DNA from: Chthonomonas sp. UBA2017
Lineage (GTDB): Bacteria; Armatimonadota; Fimbriimonadia; Fimbriimonadales; Fimbriimonadaceae
NCBI GenBank assembly: GCA_002335425.1
Contig: DDCB01000047.1
Coordinates: 62,001 to 126,000, forward strand
Direction: 5' to 3'
Length of the DNA stretch: 64,000 bases
Positions within the stretch are counted from its first letter, which is position 1; each line of letters begins with the position of its first letter. Both the position numbers and the translations under genes were made by a program. Positions 1-8,458 of this stretch are shown one piece after another. The notes beneath the pieces are model-generated. The model saw only the letters and a program-made list of their open reading frames with translations. It did no database searches and had not been told where the DNA came from.

Positions 1-222
1 ATCGGCTCGTTGGAGCGTGCCGGTGCGAATCCTCGCTTGGAAGAGGACGTTCGCCCGTCGCAACAGGTTGAGGGCTTGGCCCGGACTCAGGTTTTGGGGA
101 ATAAAGGTGCTGTTCGGGTTGGGGACCGGCGGAGTCGCGCACCCGAGGCTCAAGGTGAGGGTCGCGAAGGCGACCCCCGCCTTACAGAATGCTCGCGTAC
201 CGCTTCGAATCCAATAGCGCAT
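1..222 (-). CDS. Partial lipoprotein-like protein, C-terminus cut by window edge
   Basis: An open frame of 74 codons starts at an ATG (222-220) inside the 3' end of pyrC, in a different frame, and runs off the left edge. The N-terminus is MRYWIRSGTR followed by a hydrophobic stretch ending LTLSLGC, then a Pro/Asn-rich segment. This looks like a short lipoprotein signal peptide with Cys28 as the lipidated residue, although the -3 position (Ser) departs from the usual Leu. It would be co-transcribed with pyrC, overlapping it by about 40 nt. The visible part gives no function. A start further left is possible, but the hydrophobic stretch would then be lost. Confidence 0.55.
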   Translation of the reverse strand, partial: MRYWIRSGTRAFCKAGVAFATLTLSLGCATPPVPNPNSTFIPQNLSPGQALNLLRRANVLFQARIRTGTLQRAD

Positions 223-1504
223 CCCGATAGATCTCGCTGCCGCAGAAAGTCAGCATCGTCTTGCCCTTGAAGGCCATCCCGTGGAAGGCATTATTCTTGC
301 CCTTGCTGAAGGTCTTGTTGACGTCGAAAGTCCACTCTACGTTCGGGTCGATGACGGTCACTTGAGCGACGGGAGTTTCACCTGGCTTCAGAGAGCCGGC
401 TTCGAGTCGAAGGATTTCGGCGGGCTTGGTGCTGAGCTTTCGAATTGCTTCGAGCGGAGAGAGCAGCCCGGTGTGAACCAGGGCCGTCAAGGTGGCCCCA
501 ACGACGCTTTCGAGCCCAGACATGCCGAACGGAGCTTCGTCGAAGGGAACTTGGACTTCGTACATCGCGTGGGGCGAGTGGTCGCTGCTGATGCAGTCGA
601 TGGTGTTGTCGGCAAGGGCCTGATGTAAGATGTCCAGGTCGAGTTGAGTCCGCAACGGCGGGAGGGTCTTGAAAACTGGGTTGAAGTCCGCGCACGCCTC
701 CTCGGTGAGAATGAAGTGCTGAGGGGTGATTTCGCAGCTCACCGGCGCGCCCAGATACTTCGCTTGGCGAATCATCTCGACTGCACCCCAGGTGCTCACT
801 CGCATCACGTGAAGCTGGCAACCGGTGTGCAATGAAAGCAGGCAGTTGCGCATGACCATGATCTCTTCGGCGCTTCGGGGCATCCCGCCCAGCCCGAGCA
901 TCGAGCTGACCGCGCCGTCATTGACACTCCCGCCAGCGGTCAGAGTTGTATCTTCGCAGTGCGCCATGATCGGCAGATCGAGCTGGACGCAGAACTCCAT
1001 CGCCCTCGACATGACGAGCGAATTCTGGATCGGGTGGCCGTCGTCGCTGGCGGCGACAATCCCGGCCCGCTTGAGCGCCGCGAGATCGGTGAGTTGATCG
1101 CCCCGAAGTCCGACGGTGAGGGCGCCGACTGGCGCGACAAAGACCCCGCCCGCCTCGGGAGAAGCCGATTGGTCCAAGATGTAGTCGATCAGGCTGGGCG
1201 AATCGAGCGGCGGGCTGGTGTTGGGCATGCAGCAGATCGTCGTGTAGCCCCCCGCGGCGGCGGCTTGGGTGCCCGAACGAATGGTCTCTTTTTGGTCTTC
1301 GCCCGGCTCTCGCAGGTGGACATGAGGGTCCACGAGCCCGGGGCAGATCCACATGCCCTGACAATCGTAAATCTCGTCGGCCCCTTCTTCGTCGACGTCA
1401 TCGCCAAAGTCACTGATTTGGTCATCTTCGATGACCAAGCTGCCGATGATGTCGAGCTCCTGGCTCGGGTCGAGCAAGCGTCCATTACGAAGAACAGTTT
1501 TCAT
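182..1504 (-). CDS. pyrC: Dihydroorotase (class I-like)
   Basis: This enzyme cyclises N-carbamoyl-aspartate to dihydroorotate, the third step of pyrimidine synthesis. The 440-residue protein has the amidohydrolase metal signature DPHVHLREPG (HxH at residues 61 and 63), a CMPNTSPP segment and a late SSDHSPHA motif that supplies the last metal ligand. The start was chosen at 1504 because this ATG overlaps the TGA of pyrB as ATGA and gives the normal family N-terminus (MKTVLRNGRLLDP). The longer frame to 1624 would add 40 residues that merely translate the end of pyrB. It lies in an operon with pyrB and pyrR. A hydantoinase-type relative is unlikely given this context. Confidence 0.95.
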   Translation of the reverse strand: MKTVLRNGRLLDPSQELDIIGSLVIEDDQISDFGDDVDEEGADEIYDCQGMWICPGLVDPHVHLREPGEDQKETIRSGTQAAAAGGYTTICCMPNTSPPLDSPSLIDYILDQSASPEAGGVFVAPVGALTVGLRGDQLTDLAALKRAGIVAASDDGHPIQNSLVMSRAMEFCVQLDLPIMAHCEDTTLTAGGSVNDGAVSSMLGLGGMPRSAEEIMVMRNCLLSLHTGCQLHVMRVSTWGAVEMIRQAKYLGAPVSCEITPQHFILTEEACADFNPVFKTLPPLRTQLDLDILHQALADNTIDCISSDHSPHAMYEVQVPFDEAPFGMSGLESVVGATLTALVHTGLLSPLEAIRKLSTKPAEILRLEAGSLKPGETPVAQVTVIDPNVEWTFDVNKTFSKGKNNAFHGMAFKGKTMLTFCGSEIYRDALLDSKRYASIL

Positions 1505-2511
1505 TTCTTGGCTTTTCCTTGGGCCGCTTTGAGCACCGTTCGGGCCGATTTGGGTGACCGCTTGGGGGCGGCGATCGAAGTCGTTTTGGCTTTCGCCTGA
1601 GGCGATCCCTCTTGGAAGACCCAATGGAGTCCCGCCATCCGAACGTAGATGCCGTTCTCGATCTGATCATGAATGGCGCTCGAATCGCCATCGGCGGAAG
1701 CGTCATCAACTTCGACTCCGCGATTGATCGGTCCGGGGTGCATCAAGAGACATTGCGGGGCCGCGATCCGCAGGACCGAGCGAGTGACTTGGTACAGGCG
1801 CGTGTACTCCTTGACACTGCTGATCTGGCCGTCTTGCATTCTCTCGCGTTGGAGGCGGAGGCAGATGACGGCGTCCGCTCCTTCGATTCCTGCTTCAAGG
1901 TCGAAAAATGCGGTCCCCGGCAACATTGACATGTTGACTGGCATGAGGGCTCGGGGTCCGATGAATCGAACTTCGGCTCCCAATTTGTGGAGGAGCCACG
2001 CATTGGACCGAGCGACTCGAGAATGGCGAACGTCCCCGACAATCGCCACTCGCAGACCCTCGATCCGACCTTTGTGCTCCAGGATCGTGAGCGCGTCGCC
2101 GAGGGCTTGGGTGGGATGCTCGTGCTGCCCATCGCCCGCATTCAAAACCGGGCCCCCAAAATACTGCGCCGCGAGGTGGGCGGCTCCCGAACTGCGATGC
2201 CGCATGACGAGCGCATCGAGCCGCTCGTACTTCAAGGTGAGAATCGTGTCCTTGAGCGTTTCGCCCTTGCTCATCGAGCTCCCGCCCGAGGCGAAGTTGC
2301 TCACCCGATATCCGAGGTAGTTGGCGGCTTGCTCGAAAGAGACCCGGGTCCGAGTCGAACCCTCAAAGAAAAGGAGCCCGACCACTCGCTGAGGGCTTTG
2401 GGTCAGAGTCTGGCCAGCTCGAATTTGAGTCTTAAAATTCTGGGCCAGTTTCAGGAGATCATGAATGTCCTGAGGCTCCAAGGTGCGGATGTCGAGAAGG
2501 TTTCGGCTCAT
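1501..2511 (-). CDS. pyrB: Aspartate carbamoyltransferase catalytic chain
   Basis: The product condenses carbamoyl phosphate with aspartate, the committed step of pyrimidine synthesis. The 336-residue sequence shows the carbamoyl-phosphate loop FFEGSTRTR (residues 48-56), an HPTQALGDALT motif and the late MHPGPINRGVEV motif. The catalytic chain is usually just over 300 residues; the excess here is a Lys/Ala/Pro-rich basic tail of roughly 30 residues that is not part of the fold. No pyrI regulatory chain is present nearby. It follows pyrR after 3 nt and overlaps pyrC by 4 nt, so translational coupling is likely. Confidence 0.96.
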   Translation of the reverse strand: MSRNLLDIRTLEPQDIHDLLKLAQNFKTQIRAGQTLTQSPQRVVGLLFFEGSTRTRVSFEQAANYLGYRVSNFASGGSSMSKGETLKDTILTLKYERLDALVMRHRSSGAAHLAAQYFGGPVLNAGDGQHEHPTQALGDALTILEHKGRIEGLRVAIVGDVRHSRVARSNAWLLHKLGAEVRFIGPRALMPVNMSMLPGTAFFDLEAGIEGADAVICLRLQRERMQDGQISSVKEYTRLYQVTRSVLRIAAPQCLLMHPGPINRGVEVDDASADGDSSAIHDQIENGIYVRMAGLHWVFQEGSPQAKAKTTSIAAPKRSPKSARTVLKAAQGKAKK

Positions 2512-2514
2512 AGA

Positions 2515-3048
2515 TTAGCTCCGATTCGGGGCGACGGCGGTCACTTCGACCAGGTCGATCCCGTCATATTCGCTCACTTTGACGGTGACATGGTCATCAC
2601 GCTGAGTTTGCAAAAGGCGGCCGGTGAAATTGGGCTGGATCGGGAGTTCGCGGTGCCCTCGATCCACGAGGACGGCAAGTTGGACTTCTTGAGGTCGACC
2701 GTAATGCATCAAGGCATCGAGCGCTGCCCGGATGGTCCGCCCGGTGTAGATGACTTCGTCCACCAGAATGACCTTCTTCCCCGTGACCTCGAAAGGCACT
2801 TCGCTCTCGTTCTCCTGAACTTCGGGATGGTCGTCTCGGAAAGGGCGGATATCGAGCTTGGCACAAGGGATTGTGGTGCCTTCGACATTCGTCATGAGAA
2901 AGGCCAGACGCCGCGCCACCGGGTAGCCGCGTTTGAGAATCCCGGCGACAGCGAGATTATGGCCGCCTTGATTAGCTTCCAGAATCTCATGAGCCAGACG
3001 CCCGAGCGTCCGCTTCATATCATTGGCATCCATCACCGTCCAGGACAT
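2515..3048 (-). CDS. pyrR: Bifunctional pyr operon regulator / uracil phosphoribosyltransferase PyrR
   Basis: PyrR binds pyr mRNA in response to UMP and has weak uracil phosphoribosyltransferase activity. The 177-residue protein has the PRPP-binding signature VILVDEVIYTGRT at residues 93-105 and the usual DIRPFRDD segment. It sits 3 nt upstream of pyrB on the same strand, which is the classical context for the regulator. Only 49 nt separate it from the upstream peroxiredoxin gene, and I see no terminator/antiterminator there. Regulation may therefore act on translation or from a promoter further upstream. The ATG at 3048 is used; internal Met6 and Met11 are alternatives. Confidence 0.94.
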   Translation of the reverse strand: MSWTVMDANDMKRTLGRLAHEILEANQGGHNLAVAGILKRGYPVARRLAFLMTNVEGTTIPCAKLDIRPFRDDHPEVQENESEVPFEVTGKKVILVDEVIYTGRTIRAALDALMHYGRPQEVQLAVLVDRGHRELPIQPNFTGRLLQTQRDDHVTVKVSEYDGIDLVEVTAVAPNRS

Positions 3049-3097
3049 CGGCCCATTATGGTCATCTTTTGACGACTCCTGCCCAGGTCTCGGGACT

Positions 3098-3577
3098 TTA
3101 CAGGGCCCGGATCGCTTCTTTCAGGGCGTCGAGCTTCGGGAGGACCCCCGGATTTTCGGTGACTTCGACGTATCGGATGGTCCCATCGCGGTCGATCAGG
3201 TAGACGGCGCGCAAAGAAGCCGAGCCGCCGAGGCCAGCCAGATCGGGCAAAACAACGTCGTACGCTTGGGTCACGGCCCGACCATAGTCCGACAGAAGGT
3301 CGAATCCGATCCCGGCTTGCTTTTTCCAGGCTCCTTGGGCGAAGGCCGAATCGACGCTGATGCCGTAGACCACGACACCAAGGTCGGTGTATTCCGAAAG
3401 ACCGGCGGTGACGTCGCACATCTCTTCGGTACAGACTCCGGTGAAGGCTCCGGGAACAAAGAGCAGGACGACCGCGCTCTGGCCGCGATGGGCCCCGAGC
3501 GAACGATCTTCGAGTCCGTTTTCGGAGAGGGTCTTGAGGGTGAAATCTGGGGCCGGAGAACCAATTTGCAGTGCCAT
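3098..3577 (-). CDS. Peroxiredoxin, AhpE/Bcp-like
   Basis: This thiol peroxidase reduces hydrogen or organic peroxides in the cytoplasm. The 159-residue protein carries the peroxidatic motif PGAFTGVC (PxxxTxxC, Cys49), followed by Cys54 five residues later as a possible partner. The C-terminal half ends with the typical VYLIDRDGTIRYV strand. Length and motif fit the AhpE or 1-Cys Prx groups better than classical Bcp, whose motif is seen in the separate gene at 38464-38916. It is the first gene before pyrR and may share its transcript. Confidence 0.88.
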   Translation of the reverse strand: MALQIGSPAPDFTLKTLSENGLEDRSLGAHRGQSAVVLLFVPGAFTGVCTEEMCDVTAGLSEYTDLGVVVYGISVDSAFAQGAWKKQAGIGFDLLSDYGRAVTQAYDVVLPDLAGLGGSASLRAVYLIDRDGTIRYVEVTENPGVLPKLDALKEAIRAL

Positions 3578-3622
3578 AGCTGCATCGGTTTTACCCCTTC
3601 TGGGGCGTCGCCGACCGAGGGT

Positions 3623-5404
3623 CTATGGGCCGCCCGCTTGGGCGATCAGATTCAGAGCTCGTTGATAAACTTCCGAGCCGGGTTCGGCCAGTTGCCTTCC
3701 AAGCTGGGCGAGTCGGCTCGACCGAGTGTCGCCTTGTCCAAGAGCTTCTTCAGCGGCATTGAGGTAGGCCGTCGCGCCGAGGGTCTTGTACTGCTCCCGG
3801 TTCCGAGCCAGGGTCTCCAAGTCGGCGGCGTCGGAATAGCAGTTGCCAGCTTTCTCCCAAAGGTCCATTCGCGTGGAGGTGGGAGAACTCGACGGGGCTA
3901 AGAGTCCGTAAAGCTTGCCGAGGTCCGCTCGATAGAGCGCGGCCTTGGGGTCGTTTTCGATCGCTCGCTTGAGGTGTTCTTCGGCAGCGGCGAAGTCTCC
4001 TTGCTGGAGCAGGACCTGCGCCTTTTCGCCATAAAGTCGGGCCAATCCAATTTTCTCTTCGAGTCGACCGACAGAGCCTTCGACTTTATTGACCAGACCC
4101 TCCTTGCTGGCGATTTTCTGGTCCAGGTCGCCTTCCAGAGGGTTCTTGTCGCGAATCTGATCGTTCGCTCGGCCCTCCTCCATGCGGTCCACCGCGGTGC
4201 CGATCGAGCTCAGGCCAACGAAGACGAGTGCCAAGAGCGTCCCCACCACGAGGAGCGTCAGGAACAGCCGCCCCAAGAAGTGCTTGGTCTCGGGCTTCAT
4301 GAACGGTTGCCGCGGGGGCGGGGGATAGTAAATCGGGATTTGCGGGAGCGGCGCCGGGCCGTGAGGGTAGGATGGCCCGGCCGGGCCATGCGGTGCCCCA
4401 TACGGATTGTAGCTGTAGGATGTTGGAGCCGAAGGATAGGCGGCGTGCGGATAAGGATGCGAAGGATAGGCCCCTTGGGTCGGTTGAGGATAGGAAGAGG
4501 GGCCAGGAGCCAGGATCGGCGGCGCGGTCGGGCCTGGGGACGGCGAGCCGTAAGAGTAGCTCGAAGGCGGTGCCGGGGCGAGTGCGTCAGGGGACGTCGC
4601 GTACTCTAAGGCCGCGAGCATGTCGCCAGCGGTGGGGAAGCGAGCGAGTGCGCTCTTTTCCAGGGCTCGGTCGATGACTCGGGCCAGTGGCTGAGGGCAG
4701 TTGACGAGCGGATCGGGCTCGCGGGAGGTAATCGCGTGAGTGATCGTCACGACGTTGTCGCCGGCGAACGCCTTGCGTCCTGCGAGCATTTCGTACAGCA
4801 CCGAGCCCACGCTGAAGAGGTCGCTTCGGGCATCGATGTCTTTGCCGATCACCTGTTCGGGGCTCATGTAGCTGGGCGTGCCAAAGACTTGGCCGTCCAT
4901 CGTTAGGTTGGGTTCAAAAGTCAGTCGGGCGATTCCGAAGTCGGTCAGTTTGACTCGACCATCATCGAGGAGTTGAATGTTCTCCGGCTTGATGTCGCGG
5001 TGAATGACTCCGTGGCTATGGGCCGCTTCGAGCCCCTTGAGGACACAGGTCGCGATTTCGACGGCGCGAGCCAAAGGCAGGAGTCCATGGGTATCGAGCT
5101 CATTCCGGAGGGTGCGTCCGTCGAGATACTCCATCGCCATGAAGTGCCGGTCTCCGTCGGCTCCCACCTCATAGATCGTGACGATATTCGGGTGGGCCAA
5201 GGATCCTGCCGCTTTGACTTCGCGCTGAAATCTTTTGACCCGTTCGTCTCGCTGCTGGGGCGTGCTTCCGCCCGGGATCGCCAGTTCCTTGAGCGCGACT
5301 CGGCGGTTCATCAGGGGATCGTACGCCTCGTAAACGATGTCGTTCGAGCGCGCGATCTCCCGGATGATCTGATATTTGCCCAGAGTCGTCGGGGGGCTAT
5401 TCAT
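3623..5404 (-). CDS. Membrane-anchored Ser/Thr protein kinase with TPR-like C-terminus and degenerate glycine loop
   Basis: The 593-residue protein has a PknB-type kinase domain at about residues 10-270, with VALKEL (Lys39), HRDIKPEN, DFG and SPEQ motifs. The nucleotide-binding loop reads IREIARSNDIVYEAYD: all three glycines of GxGxxG are missing, although the flanking strand residues are kept. A Pro/Tyr/Gly-rich linker (about 275-370) is followed by one membrane helix (about 378-402) and a charged, helical, TPR-like outer domain containing AEEHLKRAIENDPKAALYRADLGKLYG. It probably phosphorylates cytoplasmic proteins in response to an external or membrane signal. Family and topology are clear, while full activity is uncertain because of the loop. 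It is transcribed alone, upstream of the peroxiredoxin-pyr genes. Confidence 0.9.
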   Translation of the reverse strand: MNSPPTTLGKYQIIREIARSNDIVYEAYDPLMNRRVALKELAIPGGSTPQQRDERVKRFQREVKAAGSLAHPNIVTIYEVGADGDRHFMAMEYLDGRTLRNELDTHGLLPLARAVEIATCVLKGLEAAHSHGVIHRDIKPENIQLLDDGRVKLTDFGIARLTFEPNLTMDGQVFGTPSYMSPEQVIGKDIDARSDLFSVGSVLYEMLAGRKAFAGDNVVTITHAITSREPDPLVNCPQPLARVIDRALEKSALARFPTAGDMLAALEYATSPDALAPAPPSSYSYGSPSPGPTAPPILAPGPSSYPQPTQGAYPSHPYPHAAYPSAPTSYSYNPYGAPHGPAGPSYPHGPAPLPQIPIYYPPPPRQPFMKPETKHFLGRLFLTLLVVGTLLALVFVGLSSIGTAVDRMEEGRANDQIRDKNPLEGDLDQKIASKEGLVNKVEGSVGRLEEKIGLARLYGEKAQVLLQQGDFAAAEEHLKRAIENDPKAALYRADLGKLYGLLAPSSSPTSTRMDLWEKAGNCYSDAADLETLARNREQYKTLGATAYLNAAEEALGQGDTRSSRLAQLGRQLAEPGSEVYQRALNLIAQAGGP

Positions 5405-5514
5405 GGAGCCGTCCGTTCATATAGACCCGGCGAAGAGCCAGTGCGGTTCATCGCCAGGTCCTTTTCCCGGTCAAATTTTCGGCTCAGGGCCATCGAAGTT
5501 CCAGGGCGGATCGC

Positions 5515-6255
5515 TTAATGGAAGTAGCTCGCTCCGTTGATGTCGACCGTGATGCCGCTCATGTAGCTCGCGTCGTCCCCCAGCAGGAAGTTCGCGGCGG
5601 CGGCACAGTCATCGGGCGACGCCATGCGTCCAAGGGGGATATCCCTCAGGATGTCGGGAAGCCGTTGCTCCATCCCCTCGCGGGCCATCGCCGTCTCCAC
5701 CCAACCTGGGGCGATGCCGAACACTTGGATATTGCGTCGCCCGAGTTCGACGGCCAACGACCGAGTCAGATTGATGAGCGCAGCCTTGGAAGCCGCATAC
5801 AAGCTGGCTCCAGACTCACCGCGAAATCCAACCCGACTCGCGACATTGAGGATCTTGCCGCCACCTTGCGGTAAAAAGTGCTGGACCGCGGCTCGACACA
5901 GCCTCAAGGGAGATTCGAAGTTCACCGCAAAGGTGTGGCGGAAGTTTGCTTCGAACTCTTCCTCGCCGGAATCAGCAAACTGAATCTGGCGATAGATGCC
6001 GGCATTATTCACCAGAGCCTGCAGAGATCCATCGGCCGTGGCCGCGGCCCAGAGGCGTTGAGCGCTGGCGGGATCCACCAAGTCATGGCCATACAGCCCA
6101 CTCGCCCGAGGTCCGAGAAGACGCACGGTCTCTTCGGCCGAGGCCCGATCTTGGGTGTAGTGCACGGCCACATCCCAGCCTTGTTGCCCGAGGCGCAGGG
6201 CGATGGCTTGGCCGATCCCTCGCGACGACCCGGTCACTAAGACGCGCCGGCCCAT
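5515..6255 (-). CDS. Short-chain dehydrogenase/reductase (FabG-like)
   Basis: This 246-residue Rossmann-fold oxidoreductase has the cofactor motif TGSSRGIG (residues 8-15), NNAGIY, a catalytic Ser in NVASRVGF and the YAASK catalytic pair, followed by the SLAVELGRRNIQV strand. It resembles 3-oxoacyl-ACP reductase, but no other fatty-acid gene is nearby, so the substrate is unknown. Its ATG (6255) directly abuts the TAG stop of the DinB gene, so the two are very likely one transcript. The C-terminus YMSGITVDINGASYFH is the usual SDR ending. Confidence 0.88.
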   Translation of the reverse strand: MGRRVLVTGSSRGIGQAIALRLGQQGWDVAVHYTQDRASAEETVRLLGPRASGLYGHDLVDPASAQRLWAAATADGSLQALVNNAGIYRQIQFADSGEEEFEANFRHTFAVNFESPLRLCRAAVQHFLPQGGGKILNVASRVGFRGESGASLYAASKAALINLTRSLAVELGRRNIQVFGIAPGWVETAMAREGMEQRLPDILRDIPLGRMASPDDCAAAANFLLGDDASYMSGITVDINGASYFH

Positions 6256-6684
6256 CTAGGCGTGACCCTCATAGATGCTGTAGGAGTTCCACTCAGGTTC
6301 GAAATGGATTCGAAATTGGACCATCTGGCCGACGTGATACGCCTCATGAAGCGCCATGTAGTCGATGGCTTGGTCAAAGAGCTGGGGAGAGGGGTTGTCG
6401 GCCAGGACTTGAAGTGCTTTCGCGCGCTCGGACTCATAATGCCGCATCATGCCTTCTTCCGACGGGTCGGGGGAGTGGGTGCTGTGCCACTCGTGCTTTT
6501 CGCCCCGCGAGACTCTCTGGATCGCGATGCAACAATCGGCCAGATGCTCCAGGGTCTCCCGAGGAGTGAGGGCCCCTTCCACGAGTTTCCGGTCCCAGAG
6601 CTCGGGCTTGAGATCGCGAAAACACGCGCTGACTTGATAGTGTGTGTTTTGGAGGGTCTTTTCGAGCAGTTCACGGGCGTCCAT
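6256..6684 (-). CDS. DinB-like metal-dependent protein
   Basis: The product is a 142-residue four-helix-bundle protein of the DinB/YfiT group, starting MDARELLEKTLQNTHYQ. The pattern LEHLAD near residue 45 and HEAYHVGQ near the C-terminus supply the three histidines that bind a divalent metal in this family. Members include thiol-dependent S-transferases, but the exact reaction cannot be read from sequence. The start at 6684 was chosen because upstream residues do not look like protein and because CACAAT lies 6 nt upstream, suggesting leaderless transcription. It is followed immediately by the SDR gene and diverges from the methyltransferase gene. Confidence 0.8.
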   Translation of the reverse strand: MDARELLEKTLQNTHYQVSACFRDLKPELWDRKLVEGALTPRETLEHLADCCIAIQRVSRGEKHEWHSTHSPDPSEEGMMRHYESERAKALQVLADNPSPQLFDQAIDYMALHEAYHVGQMVQFRIHFEPEWNSYSIYEGHA

Positions 6685-6714
6685 TCTTCGATTGTGACAT
6701 CTGGGACCGGTACT

Positions 6715-7440
6715 ATGACGAGGATGCCCAAGGACTGGGAAGCCTCGAGCCAAGCTTGGATTGAATCCGTCGAACAAGGGGACCCCAACCGGGTCTACCT
6801 TCTCGATGAGGTCATGTTGCGACTGGCCGGGGACGTCCGAGGCCGAGCGGTCGTGGATGTTGGCGGCGGGGAAGGTCGATTCTCTCGAATGCTTGCAAGT
6901 CGGGGTGCCCGGCCCGTCTTGGTCGATCCGGTGCGTTCGCTGCTGGAGCACTCGGCCCGCAAAGAGCCTCAGATCGGAAAAGTTCGTGCCGTGGGTGAGT
7001 CGTTGCCGATTCGATCCGAATCGATGGACTTGGTCGTCGCATACCTGTGCTTGATCGACATTCCTGATTTTCGCCAAGGCATTCGAGAGATGGCGCGGGT
7101 CCTTCGTCCGGGCGGCGCGATCGTCGTGGCAAACCTCCAGAGCTATGCGACGACGCTCCCTTCACCGTCCGTCCGGTGGGGAACAGCCCAGAAGAAGCAC
7201 TTGCTGGTGAGTTCTTACTTCGAAGAGCTCGCTCACCAGGTGCAGTGGAGCGGAATCCAAGTCACCAACTTCCACCGACCGCTCTCGTCCTATTTCGAAG
7301 CCTTTTTGAGTTCAGGGCTGACCTTGGAGGCGTTCGAAGAGCCTCGGCCCAAGTCGAGTTCGACCGCTCCCGAAGCGTGGCTTGAAGCAGCCCGAGAGAT
7401 TCCTTACTTCTACGCCTGCCGTTGGCGAAAATCCGGATGA
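6715..7440 (+). CDS. SAM-dependent class I methyltransferase
   Basis: A 241-residue protein has motif I VVDVGGGEGRFSRML, the acidic end of strand 2 (VLVDP), MDLVVAYLCLIDI as motif IV, and the MARVLRPGGAIVVAN signature of the UbiE/Methyltransf_11 type. The substrate is unknown, but the fold is that of small-molecule methyltransferases. The start could be 6715 (MTRMPKDW) or 6724 (MPKDW). I prefer 6715, 30 nt from the divergent DinB start. Its TGA overlaps the aat start as ATGA, so the two are translationally coupled. Confidence 0.85.
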   Translation: MTRMPKDWEASSQAWIESVEQGDPNRVYLLDEVMLRLAGDVRGRAVVDVGGGEGRFSRMLASRGARPVLVDPVRSLLEHSARKEPQIGKVRAVGESLPIRSESMDLVVAYLCLIDIPDFRQGIREMARVLRPGGAIVVANLQSYATTLPSPSVRWGTAQKKHLLVSSYFEELAHQVQWSGIQVTNFHRPLSSYFEAFLSSGLTLEAFEEPRPKSSSTAPEAWLEAAREIPYFYACRWRKSG

Positions 7441-8045
7441 CCGAGATGCCGATCACCCCTTGGCTTATTGACCACGGCTATCGGCAAGGCACCTTTCCGA
7501 TGGGGGAGGGACCCCGTCGCGTGGAGTGGTTCGCACCCTATGAGCGAGCGGTCTTTCCGCTCGACGGATTTCTGATGTCTCGATCGCTGCGTAAGACGCT
7601 TCGGCAAAGGCGATTTGAGGTCCGATTTGATACGTCCTTTGAGGCGGTCATGCGGAGTTGCCGCCGGCCGGAGGGGAACTGGATCAATGAGCCCTTGATT
7701 CAGGTGTACACCGAAATCCATCGTCAGGGATGGGGGCACTGCTCGGAGTGTTGGCGCGAGAATCGACTCGTAGGTGGGGTTTATGGCATTGTCATCGGGA
7801 CGGTTTTTTGCGCCGAGTCGATGTTCCACCGGGAGACCGATGCGAGCAAGGTTGCCCTGTGGGCGATGATTGAGAAGTGCCGGGAGGCCGGGTTCACGAT
7901 CTTTGATGCCCAGGTCATGAGTCCGCATTTAGCTTCGTTGGGGGCGGTGTCGATGTCGCAAGACGAGTATGTCCGGCGGCTCCAGCGTGAGGGTCCGGTC
8001 CCACTCCAGATCAACCCAGACCCTTCGACCTTAGTGATCCCGTAG
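7437..8045 (+). CDS. aat: Leucyl/phenylalanyl-tRNA--protein transferase
   Basis: The enzyme adds Leu or Phe to N-terminal Arg/Lys of proteins, marking them for ClpS/ClpAP degradation (bacterial N-end rule). The 202-residue protein has the family landmarks: a YRQGTFPMGE start, WFAPYERAVFPLDGF, the WINEPLIQVY segment, VGGVYGIVIGTVFCAESMFHRETDASK and FDAQVMSPHLASLGA. It is somewhat shorter than the proteobacterial enzyme, mainly at the N-terminus. The ATG at 7437 overlaps the methyltransferase stop as ATGA; a second Met at 7446 is possible. Confidence 0.94.
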   Translation: MTEMPITPWLIDHGYRQGTFPMGEGPRRVEWFAPYERAVFPLDGFLMSRSLRKTLRQRRFEVRFDTSFEAVMRSCRRPEGNWINEPLIQVYTEIHRQGWGHCSECWRENRLVGGVYGIVIGTVFCAESMFHRETDASKVALWAMIEKCREAGFTIFDAQVMSPHLASLGAVSMSQDEYVRRLQREGPVPLQINPDPSTLVIP

Positions 8046-8156
8046 TTTTCCCAGTCTTCGGCAGAGGCTCGTCGAATCCTCGCATCTTTTCCGGCCTGAC
8101 CTCGCGGATGGGCTCCGATGATTCGATCAAGCTCAGGATGAGCGGGGGAAGCAAGG

Positions 8157-8369
8157 ATGGCCCGAAGACAACTTAAAGTCGTGCGGCTCTTAGAGCCAGA
8201 ACTCTGCCAGGAATGCCGATTTTCTCAGATGGCGGAGGTCGAAATGGATGACGGCAAAATGCAGCGCATGGTCTACTGCCGGCGATTGGATTGCGACAAT
8301 TGGGACTACTCCACCGCCGAGCCGGCGAAGTCGGTGCAGGTGGACGACGCCGGTCGGGAAGCCGAATAG
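8157..8369 (+). CDS. Small Cys-rich hypothetical protein, putative zinc ribbon
   Basis: This 70-residue protein has Cys pairs in LCQECRF and YCRRLDCDNW, a spacing suited to one zinc site. A strong ribosome-binding sequence (GGGGGAA, 7 nt before ATG) supports translation. The C-terminus is acidic and probably disordered. I do not recognise the family. It lies 110 nt after aat and may be expressed separately. Confidence 0.65.
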   Translation: MARRQLKVVRLLEPELCQECRFSQMAEVEMDDGKMQRMVYCRRLDCDNWDYSTAEPAKSVQVDDAGREAE

Positions 8370-8423
8370 TCGCCCTCCCGAGTGAAGAGAATACTTGTTT
8401 CTGCAAAAAGAAAGTCCCGGCCC

Positions 8424-8452
8424 TTGACATCGGCGGGATTCCAGTGCAGAAT
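8424..8452 (+). promoter_or_regulatory. Sigma-70-like promoter, near-consensus
   Basis: TTGACA (8424-8429), a 17-nt spacer and CAGAAT (8447-8452) form a promoter pointing to the right. No plus-strand gene follows before the convergent trmFO, so it appears to drive the small RNA at about 8459-8557. Confidence 0.65.
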
Positions 8453-8458
8453 AAGGAT

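Noticed and set aside
3049..3097. PyrR-type attenuator before pyrR
   Set aside because: The 49-nt gap has no terminator stem or U-run and is too short for the usual leader.
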